Shown here piece by piece: positions 27,319 to 34,884 of a stretch of DNA of 53,607 nucleotides. Numbering within the stretch: position 1 is the first letter of the stretch; every line of letters starts with the position of its first letter. A program made the position numbers and the translations under genes. Source of the DNA: an uncultured bacterium (GTDB lineage Bacteria > Bacillota > Clostridia > Oscillospirales > Acutalibacteraceae). Location: positions 1-53,607 of the forward strand of contig CAJMOH010000015.1 in the NCBI GenBank assembly GCA_905215055.1, given 5' to 3'. The notes beneath the pieces were generated by a model. It saw only the letters and a program-made list of their open reading frames with translations. It did no database searches and was not told the DNA's origin.

Positions 27319-28137
27319 ATGAAAACCATCTGGACGGCAGTCAAGCGGAAAAGCGCGGTGCTTTTGTCCCTGTGCGGCGTGCTGGCGGTGTGCCTGCTGG
27401 CAGCGGCAGGTGTTCAGCAAAAGGCCGCTGTCTCCGCGTCGGCGGAGATCACCAACTGGGGCCTAAGCTTTCAGCAGGAGGGGGAACCGCCTATCGGCAA
27501 CGCGGACAGCGCCGCCCTCGCCCAATACAACGCCCTGTACCGGGCGGAAACCCAGGAAAAAATCCTGTACCTGACCTTCGACGCCGGGTATGAAAACGGC
27601 CACACCCCTGCCATCCTGGACGCCCTGAAAAAGCACGGCGCGCCAGCCGCCTTCTTTTTGGTGGGCAACTATCTGGAAACCCAGCCGGACCTGGTCCGCC
27701 GCATGGTGGAGGAGGGCCACACCGTGGGCAACCACACCTATTCCCATCCGGATATGTCCGCCATTACCACAGAGGAGGATTTTTGCCGGGAGCTGGAAAA
27801 AAACGAGGCCCTGTATCACGAGATCACCGGCCAGGAGATGACAAAGCTCTACCGGCCCCCTCAGGGAAAATTTTGCCAGTCCAACCTGGAAATGGCCCAG
27901 CGCTTGGGCTACCGCACGGTGTTTTGGAGCCTGGCCTATGTGGACTGGTATGAGGACGACCAGCCCACCAGGGAGGAGGCCTTTGAAAAGCTGCTGCCTC
28001 GGGTTCACCCGGGAGCGGTGGTGCTGCTTCACAGCACGTCCGCCACCAACGCCGCCATCCTTGACGAGCTGCTCACCCGTTGGGAGGACATGGGCTACAC
28101 CTTTGGCAAGCTGGAAGAAATCACGCTTAATTCCTAA
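27319..28137 (+). CDS. Polysaccharide deacetylase, PdaA-like
   Basis: This is a secreted NodB-type (carbohydrate esterase 4) deacetylase of 272 residues. After an N-terminal signal or anchor (SAVLLSLCGVLAVCLLAAAG) comes the catalytic domain with TFDAGYENGHTPAILDAL (motif 1, Asp and metal site), GNHTYSHPDM (motif 2, metal-binding His) and YRPPQGKF (motif 3). The form LTFDAGYENG, with Ala-Gly in place of the usual Asp-Gly, is typical of the PdaA group that makes muramic delta-lactam in the spore cortex. That fits the dipicolinate genes in this window, but the assignment to cortex formation is inference. The ATG at 27319 is preferred to the ATG at 27313 because GGGAGG then lies seven bases away. 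Confidence 0.9.
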   Translation: MKTIWTAVKRKSAVLLSLCGVLAVCLLAAAGVQQKAAVSASAEITNWGLSFQQEGEPPIGNADSAALAQYNALYRAETQEKILYLTFDAGYENGHTPAILDALKKHGAPAAFFLVGNYLETQPDLVRRMVEEGHTVGNHTYSHPDMSAITTEEDFCRELEKNEALYHEITGQEMTKLYRPPQGKFCQSNLEMAQRLGYRTVFWSLAYVDWYEDDQPTREEAFEKLLPRVHPGAVVLLHSTSATNAAILDELLTRWEDMGYTFGKLEEITLNS

Positions 28138-28202
28138 TTCGAAATAAAAACCCTTCCATCCCCTGTACAATGGAGAGACAATCATCACAGGGAGGAAAGA
28201 GA

Positions 28203-29447
28203 ATGGAGCGCTGGAGCATTGCCGTTGTGGGAGCTGGGGCCGCCGGGCTGATGGCCGCCTGGGCCGCTGCCCGCCGCCGGAAGGACCAGGGGAAAGCCCC
28301 CGGGGTGGTGCTGCTGGAGGGAAATCCAAGGCCGGGGAAAAAGTTGTTGGCCACCGGCAACGGCCGGTGCAATTTGACCAACCTAAACGCCGGTCCCTCT
28401 CACTATCACGGCGATGTGTCCCTGGCGGCTCCCCTGCTGGACCACCTGACGCCGGGGGAGCTTCTAAAAGTTCTGGAAGGAATGGGACTGCTCTGTCGGG
28501 CCGACAGCGAGGGCCGGGTCTATCCCCGCAGCCTGCAGGCCGCGGCGGTACTGCGAGCCCTGCGCTCCAGCTGCGAGGAGCTGGGTGTAACCCTTCGGTG
28601 CGGCTGGGGCGTTTCCTCCATATCCCGGACAGAAAACGGCTTTCGCCTGGAAGGTCAAGGGGGAGAGTCTCTTTTGTGCGGCCAATGTATTCTGGCCTGC
28701 GGGGGAAAAGCCTCTCCCAAGCATTCCTGGGAGGAGGGGGGCTATGGCCTGGCAAAAGAGCTGGGTCACAGAGTCACGCCGCTGCGCCCCTCCCTTTCCC
28801 CGCTGAAAAGCTCGAAAAAGTGCCTGCGCTCCTTAAAGGGGATGCGGGTCAAGGCCGGCGCCGCCCTGTACGGGGATGGGGAGCTGCTTCACCGGGAAAG
28901 CGGGGAGGTCCTGTTTGGAGAGGGAACCCTTTCAGGAATCTGCCTGTTCAACCTGTCTGCCCATCTGGCGGAGGGCCGGCAGGGAGAGGTTTCCCTGGAT
29001 CTGCTGGAGGAGCTTTCCTACCGGGAGGTCCTGTCCTATCTGGAGCGCCAGGCAAAAATTCACCCCGACCGGCCGGCCTGGGAGCTTTTCTCTGGGGCGC
29101 TGAACCTGCGGGTGGGGGAGGAGCTGATAAAGGAGCTGTCCATTCCCCGAGAGACGGCCTGCAAGGACCTGTCCCGCCAGCAGCTGCGAAAGGCCGCGGG
29201 GCTTTCCAAGGATTGGCGGTTTCCCGTTTCAGGGGGAGGCAGCTGGGAGAGCGCCCAGGTCACCGCGGGTGGCGTGCCTTTGGGGGAGGTTGACTGCCGG
29301 ACTATGGAATCCAAGCGGTGTCCAGGGCTGTACCTTGCCGGGGAGCTGCTGAACATCGACGGCGACTGCGGCGGCTACAACCTGCACTGGGCCTGGATCA
29401 CAGGCTTGGCGGCGGGCCAGGCCGCCGCCGGGAAAAAAGGGGGATGA
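28203..29447 (+). CDS. FAD-dependent oxidoreductase, BaiN/HI0933 family
   Basis: This is a 414-residue flavoprotein of the BaiN/HI0933 (YhiN) family of NAD(P)/FAD oxidoreductases. An N-terminal Rossmann motif (AVVGAGAAGLMAAWAAA) binds the ADP part of FAD. NPRPGKKLLATGNGRCNLTN is the family signature, and the C-terminal motif GELLNIDGDCGGYNLHWAW closes the FAD site. Most members have no proven substrate. One clostridial homologue, BaiN, reduces bile-acid intermediates, but that cannot be assumed here. The ATG follows GGGAGGAAAGAGA. The next flavoprotein gene starts four bases after the stop. Confidence 0.93.
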   Translation: MERWSIAVVGAGAAGLMAAWAAARRRKDQGKAPGVVLLEGNPRPGKKLLATGNGRCNLTNLNAGPSHYHGDVSLAAPLLDHLTPGELLKVLEGMGLLCRADSEGRVYPRSLQAAAVLRALRSSCEELGVTLRCGWGVSSISRTENGFRLEGQGGESLLCGQCILACGGKASPKHSWEEGGYGLAKELGHRVTPLRPSLSPLKSSKKCLRSLKGMRVKAGAALYGDGELLHRESGEVLFGEGTLSGICLFNLSAHLAEGRQGEVSLDLLEELSYREVLSYLERQAKIHPDRPAWELFSGALNLRVGEELIKELSIPRETACKDLSRQQLRKAAGLSKDWRFPVSGGGSWESAQVTAGGVPLGEVDCRTMESKRCPGLYLAGELLNIDGDCGGYNLHWAWITGLAAGQAAAGKKGG

Positions 29448-29451
29448 GGGG

Positions 29452-31041
29452 ATGTTAAAAATTACGGGGCTGAAGCTGCCCCTGGATTTCCAAGAGGGAG
29501 ACTTGAAACGAGCTGCCGCCAAGCGCCTCCGCCTGCCGGAGCGGGCGGTGGCGCAGGTTCGTCTGGCGAAAAAGTCGGTGGACGCCCGGAAAAAGGAGGA
29601 CGTTCACTTTGTGTGCGCCGTGGAGGCTGTCATTGACGGGGATGAAAACCGGCTGCTGTCCCGCTGCCGGGACAATACGGTGCAGCGGGCGGAGCCTTAC
29701 CGGTACGAGCCTCCGTTCTGCGGCAGGCTTCCTCAGCGGCCGGTGGTCATCGGCTTTGGACCGGCGGGCATGTTCGCCGCTCTCCTGCTGGCCCAGCAGG
29801 GGCAGCGCCCCATTGTGCTGGAGCGGGGCCAGCCTGTGGAGGAGCGGGAGCGCACTGTCCAGCGCTTTTGGAGGGAGCGGGTTTTAAACCCCAGCTCCAA
29901 CGTCCAATTTGGAGAGGGGGGCGCTGGAACCTTCTCCGACGGAAAGCTCACCACCGGCACAGGGGACGGACGCATCCGCAAGGTGCTGGAGGAGCTTGTC
30001 AACGCTGGAGCCCCGCCGGAAATTCTCTATGAAGCCAAGCCTCACATCGGCACGGACCGGCTTCCCCAGGTGGTGCGGTCCATCCGGCGGCAGATCATCG
30101 CCTTGGGCGGGGAGGTGCGTTTCTCCACCCAGGTTACCGGATTTCGGCTGAAGGAGGGCCGGCTGGCGGGGCTGGTTCTCCGCACGCCCCAGGGGGAGGA
30201 CCGGCTTGCCTGCTCCCAAGCGGTGCTGGCGGTGGGACACAGCGCCCGGGACACCTTCCAAGCTCTTGCCGGCCTGGGGCTTCCCATGGAGGCCAAGGCC
30301 TTTTCCGTGGGCGCCCGCATCGAGCATCCCGCTTCTCTCATTGACCGCGCTCAGTACGGCTCCTTTGCCGGGCATCCCGCGCTGGGGGCCGCCGATTACA
30401 AGCTCTCCTGCCACCTGGAAAACGGCCGGGGGGTGTACACCTTCTGCATGTGTCCCGGCGGATATGTCACGGGAGCCGCCTCGGAGGAAGGGGGCGTTGT
30501 CACCAACGGCATGAGTCCCTGGGCCAGAGATGGGCGCAACAGCAACGCCGCCCTGCTGGTGGGCGTTACCCCGGCGGACTTTGGCGCCCAGGGGCCGCTG
30601 GCGGGAGTGACCTTCCAGCGGCAAATCGAACAGGCGGCCTTTCGCCTGGGCGGGGGCGGCTATTCCGCCCCTGCCCAGCGGGTGGCGGATCTTCTGGAGG
30701 GAAAGGCCTCTACAAGCTTTGGAGGTGTTTCGCCCACCTATCAGCCGGGCGTGGTTCCCGCCGACCTGAGCCTGTGCCTGCCCTCCTTTGTGGTGGACTC
30801 CATGCGGGCGGCTCTGCCCCTGCTGGGAAAACGCCTCCAGGGATTTGACCATGGGGACGCCCTGCTGACGGCTCCAGAAACCCGCAGCTCCTCTCCGGTG
30901 CGGATTCTTCGGGACGAGAGGCTCCAATCCCCCCTGGCCCAAGGGCTGTACCCCTGCGGGGAGGGTGCGGGCTACGCGGGAGGGATCGTCTCCGCTGCCG
31001 TGGACGGCCTGCGCTGCGCGGAGGCTGTGCTTCAGGGATAA
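29452..31041 (+). CDS. FAD-dependent oxidoreductase, second of a tandem pair
   Basis: This is a 529-residue protein with a distinct N-terminal domain (about 95 residues, ferredoxin-like in appearance) followed by a FAD Rossmann motif (VVIGFGPAGMFAALLLA). The features SSNVQFGEGGAGTFSDGKL, ETRSSSPVRILRD and PCGEGAGYAGGIVSAA match the widespread NAD(P)/FAD-dependent dehydrogenases with a FAD-dependent C-terminal domain. Many species carry it, but its substrate is unknown. It starts four bases after the BaiN-like gene, with its own GGGGGATGAGG ribosome site. The pair is a two-gene operon that ends at the terminator at 31048. Confidence 0.92.
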   Translation: MLKITGLKLPLDFQEGDLKRAAAKRLRLPERAVAQVRLAKKSVDARKKEDVHFVCAVEAVIDGDENRLLSRCRDNTVQRAEPYRYEPPFCGRLPQRPVVIGFGPAGMFAALLLAQQGQRPIVLERGQPVEERERTVQRFWRERVLNPSSNVQFGEGGAGTFSDGKLTTGTGDGRIRKVLEELVNAGAPPEILYEAKPHIGTDRLPQVVRSIRRQIIALGGEVRFSTQVTGFRLKEGRLAGLVLRTPQGEDRLACSQAVLAVGHSARDTFQALAGLGLPMEAKAFSVGARIEHPASLIDRAQYGSFAGHPALGAADYKLSCHLENGRGVYTFCMCPGGYVTGAASEEGGVVTNGMSPWARDGRNSNAALLVGVTPADFGAQGPLAGVTFQRQIEQAAFRLGGGGYSAPAQRVADLLEGKASTSFGGVSPTYQPGVVPADLSLCLPSFVVDSMRAALPLLGKRLQGFDHGDALLTAPETRSSSPVRILRDERLQSPLAQGLYPCGEGAGYAGGIVSAAVDGLRCAEAVLQG

Positions 31042-31047
31042 GAACAA

Positions 31048-31088
31048 AAAAGGGGAAACCTTCCGGTTCCCCTTTTCCTTATTTTTTT
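31048..31088. terminator. Terminator between the flavoprotein pair and the amidohydrolase
   Basis: AAAAGGGGAA-ACC pairs with GGTTCCCCTTTT around TTCC, with a one-base bulge. CCTTATTTTTTT follows on the right and an A run on the left. The right-hand T run overlaps the last codons of the convergent amidohydrolase gene. Confidence 0.8.
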
Positions 31089-32659
31089 CGGTAGACTGTC
31101 TCCCCGTCCTTGATGGTTTCCAGCACCTGCAAATCCCCCAGCTCCTCCGCCGGACAGGCCAGAGGGTCTCGGTCCAAAATCACCAGATCGGCCCGCTTGC
31201 CGGGAGCCAGAGTTCCCTTTTCCCGCTCTTCAAACAGAGCGTAGGCGGCGTTTCGGGTGATGGCGGTCAGGGCCTGTAAGGGCGTCAGCCTCTGATTTTC
31301 CCCCAGCTCCTTGCCGGACCTTGTCCGGCGGCACACAGCGCACCACAGAGTCTCCAGCATGTTGGGCGGGATCACGGGGGAGTCCTGGTGAAAATCAAAC
31401 ATCACGCCGCTGTCCAGGGCGGTCTTTGCCGGGCTGATTTGAGAGGCCCGTTCCCAGCCGAAATTTTGAATATGCACGTCTCCCCAATGATACACATGGG
31501 CAACGAAGAAAGAGGCAATCATCCCCAAAGGCCTCAGCCGGGGCACCTGGTCCGGCCGCAGCAGCTGGGCGTGGATCATCACCGGGCGGATATCCCGCCG
31601 GTACGCTTCATAGGCCCGCTCATAGCAGCCCAGCAGCTGCTCCGCCGCCGCGTCCCCATTACAGTGTACGGCAATCTGCAGGCCGTCCTGCTGGGCCTTT
31701 TCCAGAAAGGCCAGTACCTGCCCGTCCTGATAAACGGGATAGCCCCGATAGTCCGGCTCCTCTCCCAGATAGGGAGCTTCCATCCAGGCGGTGCGCCCTT
31801 GGGGGGAGCCGTCCAAAAACAGCTTGTAGCCGGCGATTTTCAGCCGGTTTTTGTAGCCGTGCAGGTAATCTGGGTGCCGCTCTATCAGAGAAGCGCTGTC
31901 CTTGATGTCCACATAGGCCGCTACATCTCCCTGCAAAACGCCCTGAGAGGCGGCGCTCTCCAGCAGGTCCCATTCCGGCTGGCGGGCAAGCCCCTCGTGG
32001 ATGGTGGCAATTCCATGGGAGAAGTACACCTGCTGCGCCCGCTGGAGATTTTTCAGGCCTTCCTGGGGGTCTCGTGGAATGCGGGACCCCATGCTGGTAA
32101 AGGCGGTCTCCTCCAGATAGCCGTTGGGAGCCCCGTCCGCCAGTCTGCCGATTTTTCCCCCCTCCGGGTCGGGGGTGTCCCGGGTGATGCCCAGTTGCCG
32201 CAGTCCCAAGGAGTTGACAGCTCCCATGTGACCAGAGGCGTGGGTGACCATGACGGGGCAGTCGGGTAGAAGGGCGTCCAGCTCCGCCGCCGTGGGGTGG
32301 CGGCCTTCCGCCAGGTCATTCTGGTCGTATCCAAAGCCGATCACCCACTCTCCGGCGGGAATGGCCCACTGTTTTCGAAAGGCCTGCATCCGCCGGCCGA
32401 TTTCCTCCAGGCTTTTACAGCCTGCCAGCTGGCACAGCCCCAGGGTTTGGGCCAGAGCGGTGATGTGGCTGTGACCGTCCACAAAGGCGGGGAGAAGAGC
32501 GCGGCCCTCCAGGTCGACGGGGCGGGCGCCTTTGGCAAGGGACTCCACCTGAGAGCGCTCTCCCAGAGCCCGGATTTTCCCGTTTTCCACCAGCAGGGCC
32601 TGAACCGGCTCCCTTCCCTCCAAAGGCAGAATGGGGCCGCCAAAATACAGGGTTTTCAT
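31079..32659 (-). CDS. Amidohydrolase, YtcJ-like
   Basis: This is a metal-dependent amidohydrolase of the YtcJ/AepA type (Amidohydro_3), 526 residues. The metal site begins with FVDGHSHI. Further expected features are the HASGHMGAVNS block, HCNGDAA, and a C-terminal region with APGKRADLVILDRDP, where the small beta domain closes. Substrates of this group are usually unknown amides or formyl compounds. The ATG at 32659 (third of three ATGs in the frame) is chosen because GGGAGGA lies at the right distance. It is transcribed leftward from a promoter at 32701-32729 and converges on the flavoprotein pair. It stands alone. Confidence 0.9.
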   Translation of the reverse strand: MKTLYFGGPILPLEGREPVQALLVENGKIRALGERSQVESLAKGARPVDLEGRALLPAFVDGHSHITALAQTLGLCQLAGCKSLEEIGRRMQAFRKQWAIPAGEWVIGFGYDQNDLAEGRHPTAAELDALLPDCPVMVTHASGHMGAVNSLGLRQLGITRDTPDPEGGKIGRLADGAPNGYLEETAFTSMGSRIPRDPQEGLKNLQRAQQVYFSHGIATIHEGLARQPEWDLLESAASQGVLQGDVAAYVDIKDSASLIERHPDYLHGYKNRLKIAGYKLFLDGSPQGRTAWMEAPYLGEEPDYRGYPVYQDGQVLAFLEKAQQDGLQIAVHCNGDAAAEQLLGCYERAYEAYRRDIRPVMIHAQLLRPDQVPRLRPLGMIASFFVAHVYHWGDVHIQNFGWERASQISPAKTALDSGVMFDFHQDSPVIPPNMLETLWCAVCRRTRSGKELGENQRLTPLQALTAITRNAAYALFEEREKGTLAPGKRADLVILDRDPLACPAEELGDLQVLETIKDGETVYRKK

Positions 32660-32700
32660 CGTCATTCCTCCCATGGTTGGATCTTTTCCCAGTTTTCCTC

Positions 32701-32729
32701 AGTATGGCACATTTATCCCCCAAAAGCAA
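32701..32729 (-). promoter_or_regulatory. Sigma-A promoter for the amidohydrolase gene
   Basis: On the minus strand TTGCTT (32729-32724) and CATACT (32706-32701) are spaced by 17 bases. It is divergent from the recJ promoter, 15 bases away. Confidence 0.68.
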
Positions 32730-32744
32730 GAAGCATTCCCCACC

Positions 32745-32773
32745 TTGCATAATTCCCGCAAAAATGATAAAAT
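32745..32773 (+). promoter_or_regulatory. Sigma-A promoter for the recJ-relA-hemZ run
   Basis: TTGCAT at 32745-32750 and TAAAAT at 32768-32773 are spaced by 17 bases, 35 bases before the recJ start codon. Confidence 0.72.
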
Positions 32774-32808
32774 ATATCGTCAAGCAATAACGTAAGGAGC
32801 GATGTCCG

Positions 32809-34863
32809 GTGAATATCAAAAAATGGGAGGTGGCCCCTTTAAACAGGGAGCGGGCCGCCCAAATCGCGGAGCGGTATTCTCTCCCGTTTTTTCTTTCCAT
32901 GCTGCTGGAGATTCGCGGCTTTGAGGACGAGGAGGAAATTCGGGACCTGCTTTCTGAAGGCCGTCTCTCCGATCCCCTGCTGATGAAGGACATGGACAAG
33001 GCCGTGGAGCGAATCCGCCGGGCCATCGATCAGTTTGAGAAAATAGCGGTCTATGGCGATTACGACGCCGACGGCGTTACCGCCACCTCCATCCTGTTCA
33101 CCTATTTGGAGGCTGTGGGCGCCGACGTAATTTATTACATACCCCAGCGGGAGGGAGAGGGCTACGGCATGAACCTTCACGCGGTGGAAATCCTTCATGA
33201 AGAAGGGGTCAGCCTGATTATCACTGTGGACAACGGCATTGCCTCGGTGGCGGAGGTGGCCCGCGCCAAGGAGCTGGGCATGGATGTGGTTGTCACCGAC
33301 CACCACCGTCCCCAGCGGGAAATCCCCGAAGCGTATGCTGTGGTGGACGCCTATCAGGCGGACGACCACGGCCCGTATAAGGACCTGTCCGGGGCGGGGG
33401 TGGCCCTAAAGCTGGTGATGGCCTTGGAGGACGGAGACGCCGGTTCCGTCCTGGAGGAGTACGCGGATCTGGCAGCGCTGGGTACCGTGGCGGACGTGGT
33501 GCCGGTGCTGGGGGAGAACCGAACCATTGTCAAGGCGGGGCTGAACATTCTCTCCCGGGGAGGCCGGGCCGGCGTGGACGCCCTGCTGGAGCAAAGCGGC
33601 ATGGAGGGCAAAGCGGCCACCGCCACCAGCCTGGCTTTTACGGTGATTCCCCGGATCAATGCCACCGGGCGCATGGGGGCGCCAGAGCGGGCGGTGCGGC
33701 TGCTCACCTGCGACTCCCAGGAGGAGGCCCAGCCCTTGTCCGCGGAAATCTGCGAGGACAATGAGCGCCGCCGGGAGGTGGAGGCCGAAATCGCCAAGGA
33801 GGCTATGGAGCGGATTGAGTCGGAAGGCTCCCTGCTGTACAGCCGTGTCATTGTGGTGGACGGGAAAGGCTGGCATCACGGCGTCATCGGCATTGTGGCC
33901 TCCCGCATCACCGAGCGGTTTGGAAAGCCCTGCGTTGTCATATCCGTGGACGGAAATATGGCAAAGGGCAGCGGCCGCAGCGTAGAGGGCTTCTCTCTCT
34001 TCCAGGCGGTGTGCGCCTGCGGCGATTTGATGGAGCGCTACGGCGGCCATCCCATGGCGGCGGGGGTCACCCTGAAGGCGGAAAACGTGCCTCTGTTCCG
34101 GGAGCGGATCAACCAGTACGCTGCTCAGGTCTGTCCGGAAATGCCCGCCCAGGTGCTCTCCATCGACTGCAAGCTGAACCCGGCGGCCCTGTCTCCAGAG
34201 ATGCCCCAGAGCCTGGAGCCGCTGGAGCCCTACGGCAGCGGCAACCCCCAGCCCCTGTTTGGGCTTTACAACATGGAGCTGCGGCAGGTTGTCCCCGTGG
34301 GTGGCGGCAACCATCTGCGGCTGATCTGCGCCAAAAAGGGCGTGGCGGTCACCTGCATGAAGTTTGGCACCACTCCCGAGGATTTCCCCTTTTCCCCCGG
34401 AGACGTGCTGGATCTGGCCGTTACTCTGGAGGCCAAGGAGTTTCGGGGAGAGCAAAAGCTTACCGTCAGCGTGCGGGACATCAAACTTTCCGGCTTGGAT
34501 ATGGATCAGTGCATCCACACCTACCGGCTGTACGAAAAGCTCCAGCGGGAAGAACCGCTGTCTCCCCAGGAGGGGGCGGAGCTGCTTCCCTCCCGTCAGG
34601 ATTTGGCGGTCCTGTACCGAAAGCTGGTTTCTCTGAAGGGACAGGGATTCAGCGCCCAGTCTTTGGCAAGGGACCTGCCGGGATTCCATTTGGGAAAGGT
34701 GCTGCTGGGCCTGGATATGCTGGAGGAAAGCCGGCTGGTGTCTCTGCTGGGCGGGGAAGAGCGCAAGTCCGCGGAGATTCTCCCCACCCAGGGGAAGGTG
34801 GATATTTTTGCCGCTCCCGCCTTTCAAAAGGCAAAGCGGCTGGTGAAAAGCGCAGAAGGGTAA
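32809..34863 (+). CDS. recJ: Single-stranded-DNA-specific exonuclease RecJ
   Basis: This is RecJ, a 5' to 3' exonuclease on single-stranded DNA used in recombination and mismatch or base-excision repair. It has 684 residues. The DHH phosphoesterase core contains YGDYDADGVTATSI (motif I-II), then VDNG and VTDHHRP (the DHH motif). The DHHA1 domain follows with GWHHGVIGIVASRI and GYGGHPMAAGVTL-like sequence (YGGHPMAAG). An OB-like C-terminal region follows. Start is a GTG at 32809 placed by TAAGGAG. The ATG at 32802 is out of frame. relA/spoT follows after 21 bases, hemZ and the kinase beyond it, so this is the first gene of a rightward run. Confidence 0.97.
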   Translation: MNIKKWEVAPLNRERAAQIAERYSLPFFLSMLLEIRGFEDEEEIRDLLSEGRLSDPLLMKDMDKAVERIRRAIDQFEKIAVYGDYDADGVTATSILFTYLEAVGADVIYYIPQREGEGYGMNLHAVEILHEEGVSLIITVDNGIASVAEVARAKELGMDVVVTDHHRPQREIPEAYAVVDAYQADDHGPYKDLSGAGVALKLVMALEDGDAGSVLEEYADLAALGTVADVVPVLGENRTIVKAGLNILSRGGRAGVDALLEQSGMEGKAATATSLAFTVIPRINATGRMGAPERAVRLLTCDSQEEAQPLSAEICEDNERRREVEAEIAKEAMERIESEGSLLYSRVIVVDGKGWHHGVIGIVASRITERFGKPCVVISVDGNMAKGSGRSVEGFSLFQAVCACGDLMERYGGHPMAAGVTLKAENVPLFRERINQYAAQVCPEMPAQVLSIDCKLNPAALSPEMPQSLEPLEPYGSGNPQPLFGLYNMELRQVVPVGGGNHLRLICAKKGVAVTCMKFGTTPEDFPFSPGDVLDLAVTLEAKEFRGEQKLTVSVRDIKLSGLDMDQCIHTYRLYEKLQREEPLSPQEGAELLPSRQDLAVLYRKLVSLKGQGFSAQSLARDLPGFHLGKVLLGLDMLEESRLVSLLGGEERKSAEILPTQGKVDIFAAPAFQKAKRLVKSAEG

Positions 34864-34884
34864 GGTAAAAAGGAGGGAAGCGCC

